From positions 806,001 through 870,000 of the forward strand of contig JAIXMP010000019.1 in assembly GCA_025677815.1 (NCBI GenBank): DNA of 64,000 nt, written 5' to 3'. The position numbers and the translations under genes were made by a program. Shown here one piece after another: positions 36,737 through 47,004 of the stretch; position 1 is the first letter of the stretch; the number at the start of each line of letters is the position of its first letter. The notes beneath the pieces are model-generated. The model saw only the letters and a list, made by a program, of their open reading frames with translations, made no database searches and was not told the origin of the DNA. The DNA is from Phascolomyces articulosus. Taxonomy: Eukaryota; Mucoromycota; Mucoromycetes; Mucorales; Lichtheimiaceae.

Positions 36737-37608
36737 TATAGTAATAATAATGATCATAAATAGCCATCGTAGGAACGATTTATTAAGTTACTCATTACGT
36801 ATTTTTGCACGATTTTCAATATTTTCTGAATAATATTTTTTGGATATGTTGAATAATACCGTAAATAATAGAATATCCAATATCATATATAAAAATAATC
36901 CCTAGTAGCATTTTATTCTCATCATCATAAGCGTCTTCATCATTATAAAGAGATAAAATAATTCTTCAATTAATAAGAATAATAATTATTGGAGATCGTA
37001 GTAATAAAAAAAATATGAGGTGATGAATAGCACATTTGATTTTATTTTTAAGTGGATGGATAAAAAATGTTTCGTGATAAAAGCATGAAATCTGTTTCCC
37101 AGCATTATAATATATTAAAGCGTCATTGTGGGTATTAAGGAAATATTTTCAATCGAAGCACCGTATCACCATATATTATGTGACGTAGTATCATGAATAA
37201 TGTGTGTAGAAGATGGCACCTAATTTACAAACCTTGATACACTGATTTACTTTACAATGGTATCAAGTGTGCTTCACCGATTTAACTTCATTGTTGATTT
37301 ATTATATAATCATATTCATGTTGATACGTATTTTGATATTTAATTACGACAATATACATAAAGCTACTAAAGATAAGTATATGGTTATATCGTCCATGTT
37401 AGTTCAAAATCGAGACAATATTAATGCATTTGTTTACAGTGCATAAAACCAATGAAATATGTATCAATACTATATTATTATTTTTTGAAAAAGGATAAAG
37501 GATCTAGCACAATGGAAGACAAAAAAAATACGTGGCACTGTCTATTATTGTTAATAAAGTCTGTTCTTTCATGATCAAATAATCAAACGTCAGATTAATT
37601 ATATAAAA

Positions 37609-37635
37609 GAGAAAAAGATTGGCATGGTCCGTGCC
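37609..37635 (+). ncRNA. U6 snRNA-like fragment in the right arm (weak)
   Basis: Same sequence as 14,649-14,675, here on the plus strand. It resembles only the central part of U6, and similarity ends after about 25 bases, so a functional gene is not supported. Confidence 0.3.
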
Positions 37636-37749
37636 TTCGGAAGCGATTCCAGAAAATGGGAACGGTTAAAAATAATGCGTTTTTATTAAGATGTTTATGA
37701 TAATAATGAAACAATAATGTAGTTTATTAAAAATTATAAAATTATAAAT

Positions 37750-38243
37750 ATGAAACAACGAAAGTATATAAAAAGGAAGGACCTGAAAAAAAAAAAGACA
37801 CACCATTTTTACAATAGTACATTGTCTTTTATCGAGTATGGTTTTTTTTTTATCATTTTCTTATTTGAATTGGGTGCCAACAAAGTTGGCGGGTGGAAAA
37901 AATTGCTTGAAAGTAAACACAATGGAAGTGCAATATTGAAATTTACTGACAAGACGTATATGATGAGAAAAGTTAATTTCAAATCTAGCAAATGACTCTA
38001 TCCATCAGTAATCCTTCATTTGGAGAGTATTGCTCAAGAACAGATGCAAACAGGGTAGGACAGAGAAATGAATGAAGACAGGGCTCACCACAGAAAACAC
38101 CAAAACCCGGACATCCAGTTTGCAAGAAACATAAACACGCCGTGTTAATCCCGACAGAGCCCCCGTTGCAAGGACGCAACCGGTACACCATCTATGTTCC
38201 CCAACCACCCAATTTTAAAGAGCTGACAACCCAACCTCTGTGA
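37750..38243 (+). CDS. Hypothetical coding segments in the right arm
   Basis: Mirror of 14,038-14,531. The first piece (37,750-37,995) ends KTYMMRKVNFKSSK and a stop. The second (about 38,088-38,243, possible acceptor GACAG) reads PKPGHPVCKKHKHAVLIPTE then GRNRYTIYVPQPPNFKEL and stops at TGA. The second piece is clearly richer in G+C than its flanks and has proline-rich, coding-like composition. Product unknown. Confidence 0.3.
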
Positions 38244-38763
38244 AGGGGGGAGATCAAGCAACCAGATCTCCAAAAACTGAATGATCGTGTTCTGATATTG
38301 GTCAAAGAAAAAAAAAAAAAAGAGAGAAAGAGAGCAGAGCTCTTTTTATTATTATTATTATTTTTATCAATTGAACATCCGATAGTGGCTTATTTTATGA
38401 CCCAGTGCCTTGATTATTTTATGTATTAGTTATATGGTGTAATATAGTGATATGATTGTATCGTAAAGAAAAGGACAAAAAAGAAGTATGCTATCTGTTC
38501 TCGCGTAAAAAAAGTATACAGGCACCAAGTTCTGGTTCCTGGTTCACTCCTAACCAAACCTATTTTGTTTCGTCTTGGTGCGTACAAGCATATTTCTCCG
38601 TAGCGCCGATTCATTTATTATCAGTCTTTCCAGGGTAATTATATAATAGCAAGATATTTGGATGAAATCCATGAATCACATTATTCAATAACAATAATCC
38701 ATGCAGGATTTCAAGACATCAAGGTAAGTTTCTATGGTGATAGGATTAGCATAACAAAACACG

Positions 38764-39515
38764 GTGGATGTTTGTGTACCCCTGATTTTTTTTTTCTTGT
38801 TTACAATTTCTGCTGATTTTGGTCCCACCGATATCTTCCACCTGTCCTACTACAAAGACTTCTATTACAAACTATTACAAAGGCGTTTTTTCTTATCCAA
38901 ACTTGACACGGCAGGTTCAAAAGAGACCAGCTTTTACTTTTGTCTGCTTATATTTAGACGCGTCATCGCGTCATCACCTCATCGCACTCTTATTACTATC
39001 CTAGAAAGCTCATTCCAATTTGGCCTTTGGACTGTCAACCTTAAAACCGACGACGAATACCTCTTTCTTTTTTGAAAATCGATTCTTTTCCATAGTAACA
39101 TAATACAACCTGTATTGATCCTATCCATGGAAAATAACTCGTCTTTTTTATCAATATAGACCACGAAGGGACTAGCAGCTACGAGAAAACAACAGCAGCG
39201 ACACCTTCTTGCCTCGAAGTCGTAAATTGCACCATACATCATGCTATTCTCGGCATGATCATCCCGAAACTTATGGATAAGGATCCTGTTATCGCTTGGA
39301 CCCTTGTTTCGTGTGAAACTGGAGAAACATGGCAGCATCAATTGATAATAAGGAATTCAAGCTGGATGAATGGACATGTTGATGATAATTTACATGTAAT
39401 TGATGCCGTTATCATGATGATCATGATGAAGGATGATAGTGTGTGCATTTTTTTGATCATCGTGAGGGGTTATATGCATCGTGTGAAAAAAAAAGCTATT
39501 GTCATTAGAATCTAG
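38764..39515 (+). CDS. Hypothetical coding segments at the outer end of the right arm
   Basis: A 103-codon frame (38,764-39,075; DIFHLSYYKDFYYKLLQ, ESSFQFGLWTVNLKTDDEY) is followed by a frame covering 39,160-39,515 (TPSCLEVVNCTIHHAILGMI, DPVIAWTLVSCETGETW). The left arm has the same content on the minus strand, with a longer open second frame. The diverged third copy at 8.5-9.5 kb keeps the order but no frame. This is the best-defined coding-like core of the repeat family; its function is unknown. Confidence 0.3.
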
Positions 39516-39901
39516 AATGCGTTCAGTTATGCATCATGCTACTCAATTGTTTCCCTCCCTTGTGTCTTCTCAAACAAGTACGATGGTTGCATTTTGAAAA
39601 AAAAAAGATGACCTATCCAGCAGGATGGGATGAATGTGATAGACAGGGCAAGTGTTATCATGATTATAAACGTTCAAGGGCTGTTGCGTGATTCAGCTGA
39701 ATGGGAGGTAGGATAAATGTGGGTTGGAGGATTTGTAGGTGTATGCAGCAACAGCATCAGGCCGTGGGTATCTTTTTTCATTCAGTAATTTCTGTAAATA
39801 CAAACTTATATATAAAAATCAAACATCGATGAAATCCTTTGAATTTTTTTAAATGATGGTTACTTGTGAGCATTTTTGGTGGAAGAAGTGTGAATGTGGA
39901 T
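39377..39901. repeat. Lower-identity outer extension of the right arm
   Basis: It aligns with the reverse complement of 12,394-12,900 at visibly lower identity. Compared with the left side, the reading frame shifts soon after GGATGAATGGACA. Confidence 0.8.
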
Positions 39902-39913
39902 TATAATTTATTT

Positions 39914-40113
39914 TATTGAGTTGCAAACCAAAAAAACACACAAGATTACGTAACAGCGATTTATCATTGCTCGTTTGCATTTTTAATGGATTTATTATCT
40001 GAATAAGATTTTATTATATATATTAGTGATAATGACTACTATGTAATCATCATGGTAATAATTTTTTATTAAAAAAACAATACGATAGCCTCATTAGAAA
40101 GATGTTTTTTTTT
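39914..40113 (+). repeat. Dispersed repeat, copy 2 (partner at 8,084-8,281)
   Basis: It has the same sequence order and orientation as the 8.1-8.3 kb copy, with about 85-90% identity by eye. It follows the outer end of the right arm almost directly. The left arm outer end instead abuts the Old Yellow Enzyme pseudogene. Confidence 0.8.
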
Positions 40114-40985
40114 TATTTGATTAAACCATTGCTGTTGCCCATTTGAGATATTTAAACATATCTACACTTCTTCTCATATAATAATACTAAAATCACTAAT
40201 GACTGGCTACTCCCGTATTTGACATTCCAAAGTAATAACATCCCTTATCTTACAAAGAATAACATAGTATGATACCACATTCTTATTTTACACGATGATC
40301 ATCGTCATATCCATCATTCTTAACATGTGTGAGTATAATGGTTATACTTTAACATTCTCTCTATGAATACTTGTATAATATCTACACTCCAAACAAACTT
40401 AAATAATGACATCCATTATGAATCATAAAATGGCATGAATAAGAAATAATATAAATGCCCGGATAATAACTAGCAATAATCTTTATTCAATTTTCTATAC
40501 AATAAATCTACATTGATTCTCACAAGACTTCTTTTGTCTCTTTCACTTGTCGTTACTCTACTTATTTCTTATCCATACCACAGACCATTATGTAAGAAAC
40601 GGGTTGTAAATTGTGTTGTATATATAATTTGATCGGTAAATAAGAATAATTCTTGAGCTGTGTGAGAATATATTTAAACAATAACCATAATGTCAGGCAA
40701 CTTTTTCCCTTTTTCGATAGCAGCACCAAAAAAAAAACTTACTTCGGTGAAAATAAATGTATTTTATACAATAGTTCAATCATCATTACTATTTTTACTG
40801 TTTTGGCTTTCGGGGGTATTGAAAGTTTCAATTATATATTTCGATCGAATGGTTTGTTGAAATACTGTTTGTTGATGAAAAGCAAAGCACTTGTGTGCAT
40901 ATGCTAACATATATTTCTATAGAACAATACAAATTAGTACCAATTATTAACAAACAAATGAACCAGGAAACTATTGTCTTTTTTT
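40114..40985. other. AT-rich intergenic sequence
   Basis: No gene supported. An 84-codon frame at 40,653-40,907 has no recognisable content. A G+C-richer scrap, GGCTTTCGGGGGTATTGAAAG, near 40,804 lies inside it. Confidence 0.45.
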
Positions 40986-40989
40986 TCAA

Positions 40990-41440
40990 TCCTTATTACC
41001 CTCAATGTTATCATTGATTCATATGTCGCAGTCATGAGGAGAATGAGGTACATAGAAAACAGAGAGCAGAATAATTCTATAGATAGCCTGACTATAAAAA
41101 GAGAGAAGTAAAACATATATATTATGAAAGTTAGAACAGTTTCTTTATTATTATAATTACTTAAACCTCAATATCTTACGCACATACCTTCAACCAAAAC
41201 ACCAAGAACCACCGTTATTCTGTCATCATCGTAATCATCCTTTACCATCTTGTCAATGGAATCTTTTATTTCATTGGCTAATTTGACAAAATCTGGGCGA
41301 CTACTATCTGCACTTTCATATTCCCATCATTTTAAGTTACCCCCAAGTGCGCTCTTCCCCAATATCCATATACAGTTTGAAAACATCAAAGATGGAAGGT
41401 CTGCGTAATTCATAATGAAATTCACCAGTAATTTTACTTG
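40990..41440 (-). pseudogene. Disabled copy of a lineage-specific gene family (unknown function)
   Basis: Reading the minus strand from 41,437: GEFHYELRRPSIFDVFKLYM, DIGEERTWG, then after a stop and frame change WEYESADSSRPDFVKLANEI, DSIDKMVKDDYDDDRITVV, LGVLVEG, a GTATGT donor, and after a TAG acceptor AIYRIILLSVFYVPHSPHDC, then a further frame change to YESMITLR. The order and composition (LANEIKDSIDKM, VLVEG, IYR....F..P, YESM) recall a large family of hypothetical proteins that I associate with mucoromycete genomes. That family assignment is from memory and should be searched. At least two frame breaks make it a pseudogene. A T29 run (41,441-41,469) abuts its 5' side. Confidence 0.55.
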
Positions 41441-41472
<32 letters not shown>

Positions 41473-41529
41473 CAGTGATTTATTATTTCTCCTTTCCGGC
41501 ACAATAATAGAAGAATGACAAGAAGCAAT

Positions 41530-43620
41530 AAATAAAATCAAGCGTAAGTTAGTTTTACTCTATTATTGATATCATTGACAGATGAAATGGCACAATTTTA
41601 CCTTGACTCTGATCGTTTGTATTACAGATTGGAAAGAATTATTAAAAGCATCCTTTAAGCCATGACGTTGAGTCTCCTATAAATCACTTTCGTATTCATT
41701 ATTAGTGCCCTATCACTCTTTCATGTTTACATGAAATGTTGATATATCGTATTATTTTATTTCGCTTTGTATTTATAGCAATAGCAACGTACATATATAG
41801 TTGTCGATTTAAATGCATCCTTCCAGTAAGTCTGTTCTATAACTGGCACTCCTTATTCCTTGGAACATTAGCTACCATTTACCATTATTGTATGTAAACG
41901 GAACATGTTTAGGACACTGCTTCAAATGACGCATGAATAGTTCTAAAGTAAGATTTCATTTTCATTCTTTTTTATAAAAAAAATCAAGACAAATCTATTA
42001 ACAACAACTTCTCTCCAACCCTACTATTGACTTACCAGATACTTCCTTCTGAATGGGGTTTGAAGGGTAATTTTCAGTTTTCCGATACAGAGAGACAACA
42101 CTGAAAGAGATGAGAGAGAGAAAAGAGACTCTCAGTAAGTATCTCTGTATCGGCACTCTTCTCCATTTGCTTTCTCCAATGGAACAAAGTTAATTGAGAT
42201 GCCACGGTATATACAATAATCCTTCTTGTTTGGGTCTTGTCATTCAGGTTGACTGTCAACTTGTATGCTGGGGTGGGAAGTCGCTAGAGAATAATAGTAA
42301 CTTGTGTTCATTTCTTTCATTCTTCAGTTTATCTATCATCTATGGATGAATATCAAAATGTTGTTTAGGAATATCTACTGAATGATCCTTTCATTTTTTT
42401 ATTTTAAATGTCAATGATGGTTCATACCCGAAATATAGGGAGAATGATGAAACTTCCGAATGAATCTTGATGTTTTTGTCCTGGTAATAATGGAGGAGAT
42501 GTAGTCGAAGACAGGAAGGAAGGAAAAAGAAAGAGTAGTTATACAAATTTTAGATTTATTAAATCAAAATTTAAAGAACTGGACGATTAGGGATAGTGGG
42601 TATTTTTTAAGAAGCATTATTTACATTTAAAATAATAATGGATCGGTTCCGGTACGAGTTTATCTTTTCGTATATTCCTTTTTTTTTTTTGTCTATCACC
42701 AATATCCTTAATAATAATGTAATACGACCCCAACATCATATAAAAAAATGGTTCTTTTTTTAGAACCATCATTAGAAGCTTCTTCTTCGTTGTTGTATGT
42801 TCATTATGAGAGAGAAATAAAATCCCCATCTTCTTTACAAACAAAATGATAAACCTTGATTGAATGAAAACATGCAATGAAGACAATGAAATTGGATTCT
42901 TGGCTGATAAATTTCATTTTTCAGGGGGTGTGACATCCTAAAATTGGACGACTCCCTCTCAGTAAGTTGCCTGTCTGTGTAACAGATCCAAAAAAAGATT
43001 ATTTTGTTTTATTCTCTGGTAAATGTCTTGGGCATTGAGTGCAAGCTATTATTAATTAAGAATTGTTTTTTTATACAGTTTGACATTGCTTTGATATTTT
43101 GGACAACTAATAAGATTGAGTCAGTGATGCTATGTAGTAGATTGTTATCAAGATCTCGGGTAGTACTTTGCCATATTTAAAAAGCTATACACCTACATTC
43201 ACTGATAACGATCGAGTTGTTTTCACACATCATAACCTTATTTTGTAAGTATGGAACCCAATAATATTTAAAGTAACAACAACTTGAAATGGGAGGATGC
43301 TTCTTTCTTATTTATTTTATTATTATGATATAGTTTTTTCTTCAGAACCATTTATTTGTAAGTAAATATAACCATCTTATTCATCCGCCTTTGTATATCA
43401 TTATATCAATGACAACACCTTGGATTTAAGACCAGAAGGAGTAATTGTTCATGAAGATGAACATAAAAGTGAACATAAGAATGAACGGATATTGATAAAT
43501 GGCTCTTTACTTGATTTTTCAAGACAAAGCATGTGGTGGTAAATTAGAGTGTTGTGTGACCGGAAGAGAAGATTCTGTAAAAACATCAATCATAATGAAT
43601 TAAACATTTTTCAGCCATTT
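41530..43620. other. AT-rich region without a recognisable gene
   Basis: No supported coding sequence. A perfect 12-bp inverted repeat, CCGATACAGAGA at 42,082-42,093 with its reverse complement at 42,142-42,153, encloses an AG-rich stretch. Short near-repeats of GAACATAA occur near 43,455-43,480. Confidence 0.5.
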
Positions 43621-43679
43621 TTTTTTTTTTGCCTTCTTCTTGTTATTTGGTCCTATTCCTTTTTGTCACTCTGAGGGAC

Positions 43680-43886
43680 TTGGGTATATTATGCACTCAT
43701 AGAACCATCATTCACCACGCCATTCTTAAAAAAAAATTGCCACCTTTACAAATTGTGTGGGTCTTTACGCCTGCTGGGGAGCAACAGCAAGCCTGGCAAG
43801 AGGAGGATACCCTGTTCCAGGTAATATTGTTCAACTTGACCCTAGAGCCACTACTTCAAAGGGTATTACACGACTCGGATATTTAA
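43680..43886 (+). pseudogene. LINE-like reverse transcriptase fragment
   Basis: The frame ends in WQEEDTLFQVILFNLTLEPL followed by LQRVLHDSDI and a stop. This matches the non-LTR retrotransposon RT signature RQGDPLSPxLFNLxLEPLLxxI, with the catalytic-domain prolines and glycine lost. No endonuclease, YADD box or 3' end was found nearby. It is a short dead fragment of an L1/Tad-type element. Confidence 0.55.
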
Positions 43887-44288
43887 TGTAGGTGCAAGAT
43901 TGGACGGATATATATACGTATGGAAAAAAATGTTATCAGCGCACACAGTCATTTACTGTGAGCATATATTTTTTATAAGGAAATACAGAAAGCCAATTTC
44001 AAAACATATAACGGTTTTGATTTTCACAATGTTTCAAATGAACTGCATAAAAACATTGATTCAACTCAAAAATACAGAATATATAGCTTATCTTTTCCCT
44101 TGACATATTGAACCAACCACCGTCAATACATTGTCCTAACTTTGGGTGCAACTGATCACCAGAAAAACATGTGATATTATGACAAACGATGATAAGGGCA
44201 TGTGAAGTGACAGTCTCATCATCAACGACAAATTCATTATTATTTACGGGCAATTTCCTCAAGCAAAAAACAATAGCTCCTTAAAGAC

Positions 44289-44582
44289 TTGACTGTTTTT
44301 CAGTTTTTATGCAACAACAATGCAAGAAGAAAACTAACTTCAAATAATCCACGTCAACAACTACATTGTGGATATTCAGCTAGAGAGGGTAATACATTTC
44401 AACAGCATATAGTCGATATTCCCATCCAAAACGTTTCCTTACTTGGACAACTAATTTCACCCAATGGCTTTCAAGATTTCCTGCACAGTACATCAATTAA
44501 GGGGGAGGAGGAGGAGGAGGAGGAATCAAATCTAGCACAGCATATAACGTATCTATTACGGCAGCGTCACAACACCAATTAG
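44289..44582 (+). other. Open frame of 97 codons, doubtful
   Basis: The frame contains YSAREGNTFQQHIVDIPIQN, LLGQLISPNGFQDFLHSTS and a Glu run from a GAG repeat. It ends 12 bases before an 18S rRNA fragment. Composition is more balanced than neighbouring frames, but no family or splice context is evident. It may be a decayed exon. Confidence 0.25.
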
Positions 44583-44594
44583 TGAACATCTTTT

Positions 44595-44628
44595 CGCAGG
44601 TTGACCTACGGAAACCTTGCTACGACTT
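44595..44628 (-). rRNA. Fragment of the 18S rRNA 3' end
   Basis: The minus strand reads AAGTCGTAGCAAGGTTTCCG then TAGGTCAACCTGCG. This is the universally conserved 3' end of eukaryotic 18S rRNA (AAGTCGTAACAAGGTTTCCG, TAGGTGAACCTGCG) with two mismatches in 34 bases. Upstream on the minus strand, weaker similarity (TTAGAGAGAA against TTAGAGGAAG) may extend it about 20 bases. It is a relic, not an rRNA gene. Confidence 0.85.
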
Positions 44629-44821
44629 CAAATTTCTCTCTAAGTAGTCTAGCTTGCCATTGTTAGGGTCAGAATCAGTCGTTGCCAACATGATGATGAC
44701 TTGCCACATATGCTTGATTATCACTTATGGACATCGAATTTATACAAACAAATACTGTAGAACGGATTGATTGCTTTGTTAATAAATGGCTATAATTTTT
44801 TTTCAGAAGTAAATATACATT

Positions 44822-45694
44822 ATGACAACAATAATTGCTAGACTTATTCTAGATGTAACACTATCCAAAGTATTCTGTTATAATACAAAAGGTAAATTTA
44901 TTCATCATTCCTATTATTATATCATGTGTGAAGAATATTCTCTATTTTTAATCATTTCCAATGATTATAAGTCAATGAGCGAATATTTTTTTTCTAGTCT
45001 TATATTGAAGTTTGTTCCAAGGAACACAAACAACGTATCAACAAGAGAATCCATTACAAAACTATCCAATTAAAATTACTACGATACTGTATATTCTGTT
45101 AGTGATGCAATCCTACTTTATTTCACCACCAACAATGCTTACCAAATCTTCTCCAAAGGGTATGTATGCCAATATTTATATATGGATATATATACATTAA
45201 CTGGAAAGAATATAAATCTATTTATTAATTTCTAAAACGTTTAATTGTAAATTATCTGCATTAGATATTTTTGACCATATTGAGCAAACGCCTATGAGTT
45301 CCCACTACGTTTCCATCTGTTTTTACTCAAAAAAAAAAAAATCTCATGATTCTGGTGGAAGTGCACTTTAAATATTTCTCATGATATTATTCTCTGGAGG
45401 AAATGTTTGAACATGAATAAGGTCCAAGCCCCTTCCTTTTTCTTTGCGTACTAGCTTTCTGCACTTGCTACTACATAATATATCTATGAATCCCTAAACA
45501 TTTAATTTAGTTTTAGTTCACCTCCATCTCAACCAACACCAACGCAATCTTCTTCAAACCCACATCAACAAGCAGACCCTCAACCACAAGAAACCGAACA
45601 GAGTGCCCCTTTTCAAAACCTCTCATTCTCCATTCCTTCACCTTCACTTTCATCTTCCTCTACTCCCAATTCACCACCACCACAACAACAATGA
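44822..45694 (+). pseudogene. Exon-like relics of an unknown gene
   Basis: Candidate pieces are 44,822-44,891 (MTTIIARLILDVTLSKVFCY, before GTAAAT); about 45,017-45,165, where two frames alternate (QGTQTTYQQENPLQNYPIKI then DTVYSVSDAILLYFTTNNAY, before GTATGT); and 45,511-45,694, preceded by TTTAG, a clean proline/serine/glutamine-rich segment starting FSSPPSQPTPTQSSSNPHQQ and ending TPNSPPPQQQ with TGA. The phases do not join into one protein, so decay is likely. The third piece is the best coding candidate. Confidence 0.35.
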
Positions 45695-46349
45695 TATCCA
45701 AAAAGAAAACGTGTACACCTTCTTCTTCATCATCATAACCTATCCGCAAAACCCCCTCCAATAATAGAAATACATAAAATAACGATTTTTTACCAATAAT
45801 AAAGCGGTAATAATAATATAATAATTTATTTGTAAAGATGATAACTATTCGATTACATTTGGGACTATCTGTTTGGATACACAATTTGCCAAAAGAGACA
45901 TCGCCCACTGCTGACCCTGAATCCTATTTCTGGGAAAGTTGGGAAAGTTGGGAGATTTGAGAAACTTCCCATGGTGTTGTCAGTTAGGAACCAAAGCTTT
46001 TCTTTTGAATCCTTTGGGCAAAGTGATTCCTATTGAAAACAGTAAGCAATATATATATTTTAAATAAAAAGGCGTATTGATAGTTCCCCACAACAACATT
46101 GATGTTTTGCGGTATTTTTTTTTTAGGCAAATGTCGTAATTCAGTGGAATTATATCAAAAAATAACACTTGAAACTGTTCCATTTGTTACTTCTTCCTAT
46201 GTAAAAATGCAAATTAAAGAAAGAGGTAAGAAAAACTCTTATGTTTTTTTTATCAATGAAAATGCTCTACTTAGTAATTATAACTCACTCATTTTCTATT
46301 TCAATGATGATAGAAAATCGACCTCTTTATTGTCCTTATAAACATTGTA

Positions 46350-47003
46350 CAGTACCCGCTCGCTAAACCGGTATTCGTTAAACCGGTATTTCGCAAAACC
46401 GGTACAATCTCTCAATTATTTTTTATATACATAGTAAAATACCGGTGATTCGTTAAACCGGTATCCGGTAGACTGGTCCAAATATTTACTGGTGCTATAA
46501 TATATATATATTATTTTTAAGTATTTTTATATAGTTTGCAAGTATTCTACGTAACTCTGGAAGTGCAGGTTTCGAAGCATTTTAGAATCAAGATTGTGCT
46601 CTGTCCTGCCGTAAGTTCATTTTTTTTCTTCAATATGTCGCTGGTAGTCTGCTGATGAGGAATCTTTTCCAATTTGAACTCGTCTTTGGCCCATTTGGCA
46701 AGTTCGGATTGAGTAGTCTTTGGCTCTCTTTCTTTCTTAATACAAATAGCAAGCTTTTAACGTATTGTCAATGCACTTTCTTTGCCCATATCGACGAAAA
46801 TAAAAGATAATGAAATAAAATAAGAATATCATTATTTACAATAAGCATTTTCGATTCTTTTATATTATGCAACCTAGTTCAACCTTCCAGCATATACTGT
46901 CAACAGGGTTTCAAAAGTTAATCGGTATTCGCTAAACCGGTATTTCGCTAAACTGGTACAGTTCCTCACATATTTTGGGTACCGGTTTAGCGAGCAGGTA
47001 CTG
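46350..47003 (-). mobile_element. Non-autonomous pogo/Tigger-type DNA transposon (654 bp)
   Basis: The element starts CAGTACCCGCTCGCTAAACC and its other end, read on the opposite strand, is CAGTACCTGCTCGCTAAACC; the inverted repeats extend 24 bases with one mismatch. It is flanked by TA on both sides (46,348-46,349 and 47,004-47,005), the target duplication of the Tc1/mariner/pogo superfamily. On the minus strand an ATG at 46,789 opens a decayed transposase N-terminus with the pogo-type helix-turn-helix: LAICIKKEREPKTTQSELAK, WAKDEFKLEKIPHQQ, TTSDILKKKNEL. It has one internal stop and ends after about 80 codons. The DDE catalytic domain is absent. Confidence 0.9.
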
Positions 47004-47004
47004 T

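Larger units (their letters stand above)
35999..39376 (-). repeat. Right arm of the large, nearly identical inverted repeat
   Basis: This is the reverse complement of 12,901-16,281. The inner edge is at TATCGAATATTTTTTC; sequence further inside differs between arms. The outer edge of near-identity is after GGATGAATGGACA. Beyond it, similarity continues at lower identity to about 39,901. Arm-to-arm differences are rare and mostly in homopolymers, so the arms are either very young or kept identical by gene conversion. Confidence 0.95.
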
